Below are positions 26,175-35,612 of a stretch of DNA of 58,187 bases, one piece after another; the stretch's first letter is position 1; every line of letters begins with the position of its first letter. The position numbers and the translations under genes are program-made. Origin of the DNA: DATAFF01 sp044870245 (lineage in GTDB: Bacteria > Pseudomonadota > Alphaproteobacteria > Rhizobiales > Aestuariivirgaceae); assembly GCA_044870245.1 (NCBI GenBank), contig JBIOYR010000030.1, positions 1 through 58,187 on the forward strand. The letters run 5' to 3'. Under the pieces are notes generated by a model. It did not search any database, was not told where the DNA came from, and was given only the letters and a program-made list of their open reading frames with translations.

Positions 26175-27200
26175 TTGTACAAGAAGGATTTCGGCCTCCT
26201 TGTCCTCATCATCGTGGTCGGCGCCGCGGTGGCGCTCATCAATCCGCGTTTCCTGCTGCCGGCCAATCTCTCCAACACCGCCAACCAGGTCGGCCTGTTC
26301 GGCCTGTTTGCGATCGGCGAGGCGTTCGTGATCATCACCGGCGGCATTGAGCTGTCGGTCGGCTCGATGATCGCGCTGCTCGGCACCATCTTCATCGATC
26401 TCATTGTCAATCATGACGTGCACTGGCTGGTGGCCGTCATCGTCATTGTGCTCGGCGGCTGTGCACTCGGTTCGGTGCATGGGCTGCTCATCACGAAAAT
26501 GCGGTTGCAGCCATTCGTGGTCACTCTCTGCGGCCTGCTCATCTATCGCGGCATCGCCCGCTACTATACCCAGGATGCCACAGCCGGCTTTGGCTTCGGC
26601 GAAAGTTTTCCAACGCTGGAATGGCTGACCACCGGTCGCCTCCTGGGGATCATCCCCAACAGCATGATTGCGCTCGTGGTGATCGCCGTGGTGATGGGCA
26701 TCGTGCTCCATCGATCGGTCTATGGCCGCTACCTCTTCGCGGTTGGCAAGAACGAGGAGGCGGCGCGCTATTCCGGCATCCCCACCGACCGGATCGTCAC
26801 TTCGGCCTATATCATCTGCGGCGGCTTGGCCGCCATCGCTGCGATCTATATCGCGATGTATACCCGCTCGATCTCGCCGGCAGTGCACGGCAGCTTCTAC
26901 GAGCTCTATGCCATTGCGGCCGCCGTGCTCGGCGGTTGTTCGCTTCGCGGCGGCGAGGGCTCGATCGTCGGTGTTCTGCTCGGCGTTGTCCTGCTTCAGG
27001 TGCTGCAGAACCTTGTCAACCTGCTCGGCATTCCAAGCTCGCTCAACTTCGCGGTGATGGGTGCCGTCATCCTGATTGGCGTCATCGCCGATCAGCAGAT
27101 CATGCTCTACCGACAGCGTGCCGCGACTGCGCGCGGCCGCCTCCAGGCCGCTGCCGGCTCCTCCCAGGAAGCCGCGGACCAGCCTCGACTGAGGACATGA
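26175..27200 (+). CDS. Sugar ABC transporter (CUT2) permease
   Basis: 341 aa from a TTG at 26175, with GAGAGG shortly before. Eight to ten hydrophobic segments and the RbsC-type signatures ITGGIELSVGSMIALLG and LGGCSLRGGEGSIVGVLLG identify it. It completes the importer whose binding protein begins at 23593. No sugar kinase or regulator follows, so the substrate cannot be guessed from context; the gene converges with DUF2237 four bases after its stop. Confidence 0.93.
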   Translation: MYKKDFGLLVLIIVVGAAVALINPRFLLPANLSNTANQVGLFGLFAIGEAFVIITGGIELSVGSMIALLGTIFIDLIVNHDVHWLVAVIVIVLGGCALGSVHGLLITKMRLQPFVVTLCGLLIYRGIARYYTQDATAGFGFGESFPTLEWLTTGRLLGIIPNSMIALVVIAVVMGIVLHRSVYGRYLFAVGKNEEAARYSGIPTDRIVTSAYIICGGLAAIAAIYIAMYTRSISPAVHGSFYELYAIAAAVLGGCSLRGGEGSIVGVLLGVVLLQVLQNLVNLLGIPSSLNFAVMGAVILIGVIADQQIMLYRQRAATARGRLQAAAGSSQEAADQPRLRT

Positions 27201-27204
27201 GTGT

Positions 27205-27666
27205 CTACGACAAGTCGATTGCGTGCCGCTTGAGATCGCTCAACGCGACGAGCTCGAGGGTAGCCTCATGTGTCGCGGCAAGAATCACCCGCGGTGCCAT
27301 TCCAGCTTCGAGGGCCTCGCGCCACCGCGCGGCGCAGAGGCACCAACGATCTCCAGGCTTCAAGCCGGGGAATCCGAATTCCGGTCGCGGCGTTGACAGA
27401 TCGTTCCCCCTTGCCTCGGAGAACGCCAGAAATTCTCTCGTGACCTCGACGCAGACCGTGTGCAGACCGACATCCTCCGGCCCGGTATGGCAGCAGCCCG
27501 TGCGATAGAAGCCGGTAAGCGGCTGCTCGGAGCAGCCCGCCAGCGGATCGCCAAACACATTCCTTTGGATGCTCGGCCGTCTCTCGCTGCGCTCTTGCAT
27601 ATGGGCATCATGCCTCAATCGCGACGACGGATAAAGAACCTCGGGTTGCGCCTGCCTCTGTTTCAT
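27205..27666 (-). CDS. DUF2237 family protein
   Basis: 153 aa from the ATG at 27666; another ATG at 27600 would give 131 aa and may be the real start, since conservation begins just after it with RNVFGDPLAGCS. The family pattern continues with GFYRTGCCHTGPEDVGLHTVC, split, then FPGLKPGDRWCLCAARW and LAATHEATLELV. Five conserved cysteines suggest metal binding or redox chemistry (inference). Function unknown. Confidence 0.83.
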   Translation of the reverse strand: MKQRQAQPEVLYPSSRLRHDAHMQERSERRPSIQRNVFGDPLAGCSEQPLTGFYRTGCCHTGPEDVGLHTVCVEVTREFLAFSEARGNDLSTPRPEFGFPGLKPGDRWCLCAARWREALEAGMAPRVILAATHEATLELVALSDLKRHAIDLS

Positions 27667-27728
27667 GCTCCGCTATTCGGCCCGATGCGGTCTCACGCAA
27701 AGTTGAAAGAACTGCATCGTCCGAGAAC

Positions 27729-28525
27729 TCACGGCAGCTCCTCTTGCTCCTTGCGACCGGCAGCAGCGAGCGCCAGGTGTGAAGCTCGTTCGATCAGGGC
27801 TGCGACCTCGTTCGGATGAGACTCGTATACCGCGTGACTTGCGCCTTCGATCTCGATCGTCTGGCTCCCGGCACGGGAATAATACCAACGTCGAGATCGG
27901 GATTGATGATCTGGTCATTCCCCGCAACGACGCCCCAGCTCGGCTTGGCTCTCCACGCTGCCGTGGTCAACGGGGTATCGAAAACCGTGGCCGCCGCCAG
28001 GACCTGCGATCGTGCCATGAACTCCGCGCGTTCACGCGGCAGGTCGGGTGCGAATAGCTTGGGGAACTCCGCGCGCTGGAGATAGGTGAATCCATCAGGA
28101 GTCCTGCCGATCGCGCCACTGGTCTTTCCCAGTACGCTCGGCGTGCTCTTGCCGAGCGTCCCCTCATCCTCGCCGACATCGGGTGCGTGCGCGGCGACAT
28201 AGACGAGGCCGACGACCTTTGGATGCATTCCGGCCTCGGTGATGATCGATCCTCCATAGCTGTGGCCGACGAGCAAGGTCGGACCATCCTGGAGGTCGAG
28301 TACGCGATTGGTTGCCGCCACATCGTTGTCGAACGACGTTTCCGGCTCCTGCACCATCGCGACATTGAATCCCTTCGCGACGAGAATGTCGTGAACGGGC
28401 TTCCACCCCGAGGCATCGACCCACGCACCATGGACCAGCACGATGCTCTTGACCTCGTCGGCACGTGCCGGGACAACGGTCGACATCAGGGTCATAAGGG
28501 TAAGGCAGGCGGCAGACAGTTTCAT
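27729..28525 (-). pseudogene. Alpha/beta hydrolase, frameshifted near the C-terminus
   Basis: Secreted alpha/beta hydrolase: ATG at 28525 with GGGAG upstream, signal peptide ending VVPARA, oxyanion strand SIVLVHGAWVDASGW and nucleophile elbow GHSYGG. After NDQIINPDL the open frame reads unrelated residues and stops at 27794. Reading one base over from about 27890 restores the expected end: WYYSRAGSQTIEIEGASH, then AVYESHPNEVAALIERA, ending at 27729. One base is therefore missing at about 27889-27893, and the catalytic histidine (in GASH) lies beyond the break. It is either a recent inactivating deletion or a sequencing error. The restored protein would be about 265 aa, normal for the family. 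Confidence 0.8.
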
Positions 28526-28571
28526 CGTCAAGGCTCCCTCGTTGGCTTGGCTGAAGCTGAATGGCACGGGA

Positions 28572-29447
28572 TTAGCCGGGAAACGCGCCGAGTTGACGGG
28601 AATAGGCGCTTGGCGTGACGCCTGTCAGCCGGCGAAAGGTCGACGTGAACGAGCTGGTCTCGCTGAACCCCATGGCAACTCCGACCTCGGTAACCGACAT
28701 TGCCGATCCTGCCAGCAACATCTTGGCGCGTTCGATTCGCCGCCGGATGTGATAGCGATGCGGGGGAATTCCGAACGACTGCTTGAAGGCGCGCGAGAAG
28801 TGATAGGGGCTCAGCCGCGCCAGGCCCGCCAAGACCGGCAGAGGAACGTGCTCGTCGAGATGTTCCTCGATATAGGCCGTGACCACGCGCTGTTGCCAGC
28901 CGGCAAGCCCGCCGCGCATCGGCAGGCGGCCCGGCTTGTCACCACGACCAAGACGCCTTAGCTCATGCACCAGAACGCGGCCAAGAGCCTCGAGGTAGGA
29001 TTGGTCCTCGGGTGACGCTCGCTCGACCACTGCCGCCAATCGGAGTGCCGTCTCGACAAGCATCCGGTCTTCGATGAAGAGATGCGGCGTGTTCAGGTCC
29101 AGCGCCTGCAGCTTCGCCGGATCGAAAAAGACGAACACGAAGCGGCCAGGTGACGACATCCTGTGCCACTCATGATAAGCATGCCCCGCCGGCAGGAAGC
29201 TGAGCTTGCGATCGCTGATCGCCAAAAGATGCATTGGACCGGAGAAACGGAATTCAGCGCCGCGTCGACCGACGTACTCGACTGTCTCTGCTGCCACGTC
29301 ATGCCAGCGAGAGGCCCGCCGCTTCACGGACTCCGGCGGAATGATTTCAACGGATGCTGCGGTACCGGCTTCGCTGGACGGCTTCGCGAAGGTTTCGCCA
29401 CTTGGGCTGCTCAGGGCGTCGGAAGTTGCGATATCGAAATCCAGCAT
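28572..29447 (-). CDS. AraC-family transcriptional regulator
   Basis: 291 aa. The N-terminal 170 residues form a cupin-like sensor (GPMHLLAISDRKLSFLPAG); the C-terminal about 100 residues carry two helix-turn-helix motifs, VPLPVLAGLARLSPYHFSRAFKQ and SVTEVGVAMGFSETSSFTSTF (each split), followed by the usual TGVTPSAYS ending. It starts 46 bases beyond the hydrolase start on the same strand, so it probably controls or is co-transcribed with that gene. The effector is unknown. Confidence 0.92.
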   Translation of the reverse strand: MLDFDIATSDALSSPSGETFAKPSSEAGTAASVEIIPPESVKRRASRWHDVAAETVEYVGRRGAEFRFSGPMHLLAISDRKLSFLPAGHAYHEWHRMSSPGRFVFVFFDPAKLQALDLNTPHLFIEDRMLVETALRLAAVVERASPEDQSYLEALGRVLVHELRRLGRGDKPGRLPMRGGLAGWQQRVVTAYIEEHLDEHVPLPVLAGLARLSPYHFSRAFKQSFGIPPHRYHIRRRIERAKMLLAGSAMSVTEVGVAMGFSETSSFTSTFRRLTGVTPSAYSRQLGAFPG

Positions 29448-29723
29448 GGTCGGCTACCCTCTTGTCAGTGAAAGCCCTCGGGTAGCCAAAGATTAGAAAG
29501 CCGCGATTCCGTCCACCATCCTACACAGGTAGACGCCGGTAAGGTGTTTGTTTGCCGCCGTCATACCGAAGTATGCTTCGCGCACCGGTCCGGCAAACCA
29601 TCATGCGGCTTATTGCAGCGGATCGGCGGACTTCTGAGCCTGTACCAGCGATTCTGGGACGTTTGTTGCGATCCTGCTCGGAATTCGCCTAATCTTGCGA
29701 AGTCTCCCAATCCGAGCACCCGA

Positions 29724-30362
29724 ATGGCAAAACCAACACCGGATCTGCAGCCCGTGGTCCTAGTCGTTGACGACGAGGTGTCGGTGCGCAACGCTTTGAG
29801 CAATCTTTTTCGGTCCGTGGGGCTGCGAACTGAGCTTTTTGCCTCGGCTTCGGAGTTGCTGCAGTGCAAGCTTCCCGATGTACCGAGCTGCCTCGTGTTG
29901 GACATTCGTCTGCCGGGCGTCAGCGGCCTCGATTTTCAGGCGGAGCTGGCTCGCGCGAATATTCATACTCCGATCATCTTCATGACCGGGCATGGCGATA
30001 TCCCGATGACCGTTCGCGCGATGAAAGCCGGTGCAATCGACTTCCTCACGAAGCCGTTCCGCGATCAGGACATGCTCGACGCCGTGACCAGCGCCATAGA
30101 TGCGGATCGCAAGAGGCGCGCCAGGGAGCTCGAGCTCGCCACCATGCGCGCCCGCCTTGCGGAGCTCAGCCCGCGAGAGCTTGAAGTCATGGCCCTGGTC
30201 ACCGCCGGGCTCATGAACAAGCAGGTCGCCGCGGAGACCGGACTCGCCGAGATCACCGTGAAGATCCATCGGGGTCACATCATGAAGAAGATGGGAGCAC
30301 ACTCGCTGGCGGACTTGGTGCGCATGGCTGAGGTCCTTGGTGTGCGTCGCACAAAAACTTGA
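29724..30362 (+). CDS. FixJ-family response regulator with LuxR-type HTH
   Basis: 212 aa from the ATG at 29724. Receiver domain: acidic pair D16/D17, phospho-acceptor D60 in LVLDIRLPG, T88, and K110 in FLTKPF. The output domain from about residue 149 (LSPRELEVMALVTAG, then EITVKIHRGHIMKKMGA) is the FixJ/NarL HTH. The next gene, a lone receiver, starts 86 bases after its stop, and the convergent histidine kinase at 30806-32236 is the likely partner. Signal and target genes are unknown. The 276 bases between it and the AraC gene show no clear site. Confidence 0.92.
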   Translation: MAKPTPDLQPVVLVVDDEVSVRNALSNLFRSVGLRTELFASASELLQCKLPDVPSCLVLDIRLPGVSGLDFQAELARANIHTPIIFMTGHGDIPMTVRAMKAGAIDFLTKPFRDQDMLDAVTSAIDADRKRRARELELATMRARLAELSPRELEVMALVTAGLMNKQVAAETGLAEITVKIHRGHIMKKMGAHSLADLVRMAEVLGVRRTKT

Positions 30363-30447
30363 GGCTGCAAACCTATGTATAGTTTCCGCAATCGGTTTCC
30401 GGGAGCAATTTGGACGACGTGCCCGCTTGATCGAAGGATTGCGCTTC

Positions 30448-30816
30448 TTGTCTCAGGTTCCGGTCATTTCGATCATCGACGATGATCTGTCCGTGCGGGT
30501 GGCCATCCACAGGCTCGTAAGATCCCTTGGCTACTCCGCACAGACATTCTCCTCCGCCTCCGAATTCCTGCGCTCCTCGATTGCCAGCGGCACGTCCTGT
30601 CTGATCACGGATGTCCAGCTGCCCGGCATGAGCGGCGTCGAGCTGCAGGACCATTTGGCCTGTCAAGGCAGGACACTGCCGATCATATTCGTCACCGCCT
30701 TTCCCGAGGACGCTATTCGTTCACGAGCGCTGACGGCGGGAGCGATCTGCTTTCTCACCAAGCCATTTGATGGCAGGAAGCTCATTCAATGCATCGAGAC
30801 TGCGCTCACCCGTTAG
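30448..30816 (+). CDS. Single-domain response regulator (receiver only)
   Basis: 122 aa from a TTG at 30448, with GAAGGA upstream; an in-frame GTG at 30337 lies inside the previous gene. It has D11-D13, phospho-acceptor D55 in LITDVQLPGMSG, and the lysine of FLTKPFDG, and no output domain. It probably competes for, or relays, phosphate from the neighbouring kinase (inference). The 3' end overlaps the kinase gene by 11 bases. Confidence 0.9.
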   Translation: MSQVPVISIIDDDLSVRVAIHRLVRSLGYSAQTFSSASEFLRSSIASGTSCLITDVQLPGMSGVELQDHLACQGRTLPIIFVTAFPEDAIRSRALTAGAICFLTKPFDGRKLIQCIETALTR

Positions 30817-32236
30817 CGGCCGTATCGGCAGGCAAGCTGAATTGAAAGCTTGCCCCCGGGCCTTGATTGTTCCGTGCAATGACCTTTCCGCCATGGGCCT
30901 CGATGATCGACCGACAGATCGACAATCCCATCCCCAAGCCGGATGGCTTGGTGGTGAAAAACGCGCTGAACAGCTGGTCCGCCATTGCCGGGTCGATGCC
31001 GGTGCCGTTGTCGATCACCGCGACGACCACCTCGCCGGCTTCATTCTGGCGTGATTGGACACCCAGAACTCGCGGACGATCATCGAGGGTCGACATGGCC
31101 TGAATGCCGTTGATGATCAAATTGAGCACCACCTGCTGCAGCTGGACGCGATCACCAAAGACTTCCGGCAATGCTTGCGACAGGTCGAGTTGCAGCGACA
31201 CGCGATTGTTCAACAACTCTCGTTGAACGAGTTTCGTAACCTGTTCGACCAGCTCGTTGATATTGAGTGTCGTCCTTTGCGACTGCGTCTTCTTGGTGAG
31301 CGCGCGCAGTCCCCAGATCACCTCGCTGGCACGAACCCCGTCGCTGATCATGCTTTCCAAGCCGCTCCGCACCTCGCCGAGCTCTGGCGGATCGAAGTTG
31401 AGCCATCTCAGGCAGGCTTCGCCGTTCGTCACGATGCCGGCCAGAGGCTGGTTCACCTCATGGGCGATTGACGCCGTCAATTCGCCGAGCGTGGTGAGGC
31501 GCGAGACATGCGCGAGCTCGGTCTGGGCAAGCTGCAGCGCCTCCTGGGCGCGATTGCGTTCGGTGATGTCGTTGTTGGTCTCGAGGATTCCGATCACGCG
31601 GTTGCGGTCGTCCTTCTGCAGCGACCATCGGCTTGCGACCTTCACCGACGTCCCGTCGCGCTTCGTATGCAGCAGCTCGCCTTCCCATCGTCCCGTACGT
31701 GACAATTCGTCATTGATGCTCTCGAGCGGTTCCGGAAAGACTGTCTTCATGAGTTGATGGCTGTTCTTCCCGATGGCCTCGTCGGCGCGCCAGCCATAGA
31801 GTTGCTCTGCGCCGAGATTCCAATAGGTGATCGTGTTGTTCATGTCGCGCGCGAAGATCGTGTCGTGCGTCAGGTCCAGCAGGCGCGCGCGTTCGCGTAG
31901 CATGGCATTGGCTGCCTGATTTCTCAGGGCCAGGAAGGTCGTGGCGCCGATGGCGGCCAAGCTCATCAGGCACCTTACGAGAGCCGAGTCGGCTTCAGGA
32001 ACGTGCACGATTAGATAGCTCAGCAGCGTCAGTCCCATGCAGGCCGCTGACGCAACCAACAACCCGCGCCACTGATAGACGTTGCTGGCGATGAGCACGA
32101 CGACGACATAGAGCACCGCGATCGCGATATCCGAGGGTACGAAGGTGTCGATGAAAAAGATTCCGATCGCGAACAATCCGGCAAGCACCGGAAGAAATCG
32201 GGATCTTGCCGGAGCAGGGGAAACACTATCGCTCAT
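30806..32236 (-). CDS. Membrane-bound PAS sensor histidine kinase
   Basis: 476 aa from the ATG at about 32236; an upstream ATG at 32305 adds 23 residues. Three or four transmembrane helices occupy residues 15-105, a PAS domain about 115-225 (NTITYWNLGAEQLYGW, then IGILETNNDITER), and H259 in ASIAHEVNQPLAG is the phosphorylation site. The catalytic domain shows NLIINGIQAM, DNGTGID and GLGMGLSI. It is convergent with two response regulators, making a FixLJ-like set. No haem-PAS signature is evident to me, so oxygen sensing is not claimed. Confidence 0.92.
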   Translation of the reverse strand: MSDSVSPAPARSRFLPVLAGLFAIGIFFIDTFVPSDIAIAVLYVVVVLIASNVYQWRGLLVASAACMGLTLLSYLIVHVPEADSALVRCLMSLAAIGATTFLALRNQAANAMLRERARLLDLTHDTIFARDMNNTITYWNLGAEQLYGWRADEAIGKNSHQLMKTVFPEPLESINDELSRTGRWEGELLHTKRDGTSVKVASRWSLQKDDRNRVIGILETNNDITERNRAQEALQLAQTELAHVSRLTTLGELTASIAHEVNQPLAGIVTNGEACLRWLNFDPPELGEVRSGLESMISDGVRASEVIWGLRALTKKTQSQRTTLNINELVEQVTKLVQRELLNNRVSLQLDLSQALPEVFGDRVQLQQVVLNLIINGIQAMSTLDDRPRVLGVQSRQNEAGEVVVAVIDNGTGIDPAMADQLFSAFFTTKPSGLGMGLSICRSIIEAHGGKVIARNNQGPGASFQFSLPADTAANG

Positions 32237-32434
32237 GGTGGGTCGATTCGGGCCGCGGTGCACGTCCGGCGGCGAAAGTCCCGTTAGCGCTCCAATCCGT
32301 TTCATGCGGCGCTAGCTTATGGCCGGTGGACCTGTGAAGTCCACCGGCCCATTCTCCTGCCTCTCGGCGAGACCGGCGAGGGGGCAACCGGTCTCGATGG
32401 TTAGGCAGGTCAGACCTGCCAGGCTGACTGCAGC

Positions 32435-32830
32435 CTAGTAGCAGGCATAGGAACCCCACGGCTGGTAATAACCCGGAGGCCAGCAATAGCCATAGGCGTC
32501 GCCAAAGCCGAGCGGAGCGCCAAAGAACACACCATTGTGGTGGCGACCAAACCGGCCGTCAAAACCGTGGTGGAAGTCGCCGCGGCCATAGCCACCGAAA
32601 TGACCATAGCCACCGAAACCGCCGGCTCTGAACGGTCGGATCGCATAGCCGCCGCCCATGTGCCCGCCGCCAAATCCGCCAAAATGGCCGCCACCACCAC
32701 CGAACCCGCCGCCGCCAAAATGGCCGCCGCCACCACCGCGGGCGAACGCATCGGTGCTCGTCAGGCCAGCGCCGGCGAGCGCCAGCGCTCCCAGCAGGAA
32801 TGCTATCTTCGGCATCATCTTCGTTTTCAT
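32435..32830 (-). CDS. Secreted glycine/phenylalanine/histidine-rich protein
   Basis: 131 aa from the ATG at 32830. A signal peptide (IAFLLGALALAGAGL to DAFA) is followed by a low-complexity region of GGG, GHF and GGY repeats (residues about 30-90) and an aromatic tail with WPPGYYQPWGSYACY. Similar short proteins are frequent in Hyphomicrobiales; they may coat the cell or bind metal through histidines (inference). A frame extending to 32908 has no signal-peptide logic. Confidence 0.65.
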   Translation of the reverse strand: MKTKMMPKIAFLLGALALAGAGLTSTDAFARGGGGGHFGGGGFGGGGGHFGGFGGGHMGGGYAIRPFRAGGFGGYGHFGGYGRGDFHHGFDGRFGRHHNGVFFGAPLGFGDAYGYCWPPGYYQPWGSYACY

Positions 32831-32982
32831 CGGGAGGACCTTTTGTTCAACGCGATGGCGATGAGCTAGGCATCGACCTGCGATGCTGCTTGCGTGATCT
32901 TGCGCCAATCTGCCGGTTCTTGCGGCGATCCTGCCTGCTCTGCTTCGGCTGCCGGTGCAACCTTGCCGACACTGGTGCCGGT

Positions 32983-33618
32983 CTATCGCCTTGGCCGATG
33001 AACCGCTCTCACCCTCCCGCTCCTGCCGCCGCCGCAGAAGAACCGACTGCCGGCATCAGTCTCGAGCCCCGACACCGCCATTCCTGCCGGCATCTCGAGT
33101 TGCTCCAAGACCTGTCCGGTTCGAGGATCGACTCGCCTCAAATCGCTTTCGTCGCCCTCCGAGGTGCCGTGCCAGAGCTCACCGTCGACCCAGGTAACGC
33201 CGGTGACGAAGCGAGTGCACGCAATGGTGCGGAGAAGCGCCCCGGTTTCAGGATCGATCTGATGGATTTTCCGCTCGCCATACTGGCCCACCCAGAGCGT
33301 CCCTTCGGCCCAGGCAAGCCCGGAGTCACCGCCGCCGCCGGGTGCCGGGATCGTGGCAATCACCCGACCGGTTTTTGGATCGATCTTCTGGATCCGACCC
33401 TCGGCGAGCTGAAACAAGTGCCGGCCGTCGAAGGCTGTTCCGGCATGTGCAGCGACATCGATCGATCGCACCATCCTACCGTTCGTCGGATCGAAGGCGT
33501 GCAACTTGTCCCCTGACGCAAACCAGACATGCTGACCGTCGAACGTCACCCCATGCACCTGGTCGACATTGGGAAAAGGTCCATATTCACGCAGGATTTC
33601 CGCCGCTGATCGGGTCAT
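32983..33618 (-). CDS. Beta-propeller protein of glutamine-cyclotransferase/PQQ-like type
   Basis: 211 aa with repeated blades of the type GVTFDGQHVWFASGDKLHAFDP and GLAWAEGTLWVGQYGERKIHQIDP (each split). CAGGAGAG precedes the ATG at 33618, which overlaps the stop of the HTH regulator gene (ATGA). There is no signal peptide, so it is cytoplasmic. Short length suggests an incomplete propeller or a dimer. Because it is strictly coupled to the regulator, a ligand-sensing role is plausible (inference). Confidence 0.75.
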   Translation of the reverse strand: MTRSAAEILREYGPFPNVDQVHGVTFDGQHVWFASGDKLHAFDPTNGRMVRSIDVAAHAGTAFDGRHLFQLAEGRIQKIDPKTGRVIATIPAPGGGGDSGLAWAEGTLWVGQYGERKIHQIDPETGALLRTIACTRFVTGVTWVDGELWHGTSEGDESDLRRVDPRTGQVLEQLEMPAGMAVSGLETDAGSRFFCGGGRSGRVRAVHRPRR

Positions 33619-34847
33619 GTCGCTCTCCTGTCATTGAGGAATGGAGGGGGGAGCAACAGGGTCGTCGTGAATCCTGGCACGGACGGGCTTGTCCAGCGGC
33701 GAGCCCGGCCGCGACCGAACGCCTGCACCTTGCCTGTTGCCGCAAGCCTATCGAGAGCCCGCTGGACGGTACGCTGGCTGGCGCCGAGCGCCAGCGCGAG
33801 CGCCGAGCTCGACCACGACTCGCCATCGGCAAGCATCGCGAGCACCCCCGCATGCTGCTCCTCGAACGGTCGGGCCAGAACGACGACCTCGCCTGCGCAT
33901 CGGGGCACCAAAGCGAAGCCTCGCTTCGTCGCGCTGACGTCGGCCAGCGGCCGCAGCAACGTCCGGAGCCGACCGACTTCGACGCGCAGCCGCGCCCGAT
34001 GCGATTCATCGGCGACCTTCGCCCGGAACGCCCCGGCGACGAGCGAGGCCCGCGGCACGTCTCCAGGCCACGCTTCGCCCAGCGCTTGCACCAGCGCGAA
34101 CAACACCGGACGCCTCGCAAGTGAAATCACCGCGTCTGCATGGCGCACCGCATGGCGGCAGGCATCGACAACAAGCGCTCCCGACGCCAACAATGCTTCG
34201 ACCTCCTCGAGCATGAGGAGCCGCTCTCCGCCTTGCGACATCAAGCGGGCCGCTGGCGCATCCAGGGCGAGGAATGCACTTTCGACCTCTGCCAGCAGCA
34301 TCGGAATGGCTGACAGGCGCGCGGCGCGCTCGGCTCGAGCAAGCGCAGAGCGCACCGCCTTCGCCCGAAGGCGTCGGAGCGCAATCCCGGCAACGACCAA
34401 CTCATGGGCCGCCCGCAGCGCGGGCGGGAAACGCGTCGGGTCAAGCCTTGCGAGCAGTCGCTCCGCCTGATCGAGTTGCCCGATCAGGAGAAATCGCCGA
34501 ATTTGCAGATACCGCGCATGAGCGGCATTCACCCGATCGCCATGCTCTTCGAGCGTCACCCGCGCCGCCTCGAGCGCTTTCGTGGGAAAGCCCAGCTCGC
34601 GCGAGACAAGCGCGACCTCGGCTTCGGCCACGATGCACCGCGCGCGCGCCGCAGCCTGCTTCGGGCCGAAGCCACGCGCTGCACTTCGCAAAAGCTTCCT
34701 CGCTCGAACGAGATCGCCGAGCTGCGCCATCGCAATGCCCCGAAGCGCCCGCGCCGCAGCGTCGTCGCGCCTGGCCACACGGTTCAACGCGCCGAGTGGA
34801 TCGCCCGCGGCAAGCGCACGCCCTGCGGCGGTGATCAGCGCGTCCAT
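33615..34847 (-). CDS. HTH transcriptional regulator with helical-repeat N-terminus
   Basis: 410 aa from the ATG at 34847; in-frame starts at 34928 and 34934 also exist. The N-terminal two thirds are alanine- and leucine-rich helical repeats (ALRGIAMAQLGDLVRARKLLRSA), TPR-like. The C-terminal part has a winged-HTH pattern (SSSALALALGASQRTVQRALDRLAATGKVQAFGRGRARRW, split) that reads as a DeoR/IclR-like helix pair and wing. It overlaps the beta-propeller gene by four bases. Target unknown. Confidence 0.75.
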   Translation of the reverse strand: MDALITAAGRALAAGDPLGALNRVARRDDAAARALRGIAMAQLGDLVRARKLLRSAARGFGPKQAAARARCIVAEAEVALVSRELGFPTKALEAARVTLEEHGDRVNAAHARYLQIRRFLLIGQLDQAERLLARLDPTRFPPALRAAHELVVAGIALRRLRAKAVRSALARAERAARLSAIPMLLAEVESAFLALDAPAARLMSQGGERLLMLEEVEALLASGALVVDACRHAVRHADAVISLARRPVLFALVQALGEAWPGDVPRASLVAGAFRAKVADESHRARLRVEVGRLRTLLRPLADVSATKRGFALVPRCAGEVVVLARPFEEQHAGVLAMLADGESWSSSALALALGASQRTVQRALDRLAATGKVQAFGRGRARRWTSPSVPGFTTTLLLPPPFLNDRRAT

Positions 34848-34943
34848 TCCAATCCCGCTACAATTGTCACTCACCACCTCTCGCGTTGGCGACGCTGGCG
34901 GATCGCCAGCGCAGCGATAAGTCGCCATCGACACTCCGGAACG

Positions 34944-35612
34944 TCAGCCCTCGCGCTCCATGCGCTCGCGCCGCGACCTTTCGGCCGGCGTCGGTGGGTC
35001 CATCGCATAATCGCCCGTCTCCACCGCTCCTGCCCGGTCGTAATGGCCGATCATGATCCCGCTCGGCGTGACCTTGCTGTTCACCAGTTTGAATGCTGCC
35101 GGTTTCGCGCCCGCACCGAACAGCTTCTTGCCGCGCCCCAGCACGATCGGGAACATGAACACTCTGATCTCATCGATCAAATCATGGGCCAGCAATGTCT
35201 GAATCAGCTCGCTGCTCCCCTGCGTCAGCAAGGCAGGCCCATCCTCCTTTCTGAGCCTGGCGACATCCGTTGCCGCGTCATTGAGGGCAACCGAGCCTCT
35301 CCATGTCAGTTCCATGTTCGAACGTGTCGCGACATATTTCGTGACGCTGTTGAACTGCTTCGCAATGGGCCCATCGTCTCCGCCCTCGGCATACGGCCAA
35401 TGCGCGGCGAAGATCTCGTAGGTTTTGCGTCCGAGCAGCAGGTCGTAGGGCTGGCTGAGCATTTCCCCGATCGTTTGACCGAAAACCTCGTCCATATAGG
35501 GCACCACCCAGCCACCAAACTTGAAGCCATGCGTCGTATCCTCCTTCGGCCCGCCCGGCGCCTGCATCACGCCATCGAGTGATATGAAAGCTCCCGTAAT
35601 GACCCTTCTCAT
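34944..35612 (-). CDS. RibD C-terminal/dihydrofolate-reductase-family protein
   Basis: 222 aa from the ATG at 35612, with CGGAGAAT upstream. The family pattern is ITGAFISLDGVMQAPGGP at the N-terminus, LLLGRKTYEIFAAHWPYA near residue 75, and LIDEIRVFMFPIVLGRGKKLF near 150. These stand-alone reductases use NADPH; physiological substrates are mostly unknown. Its C-terminus ends in a charged tail (AERSRRERMEREG). It is divergent from the DUF1772 gene at 35757. Confidence 0.88.
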   Translation of the reverse strand: MRRVITGAFISLDGVMQAPGGPKEDTTHGFKFGGWVVPYMDEVFGQTIGEMLSQPYDLLLGRKTYEIFAAHWPYAEGGDDGPIAKQFNSVTKYVATRSNMELTWRGSVALNDAATDVARLRKEDGPALLTQGSSELIQTLLAHDLIDEIRVFMFPIVLGRGKKLFGAGAKPAAFKLVNSKVTPSGIMIGHYDRAGAVETGDYAMDPPTPAERSRRERMEREG

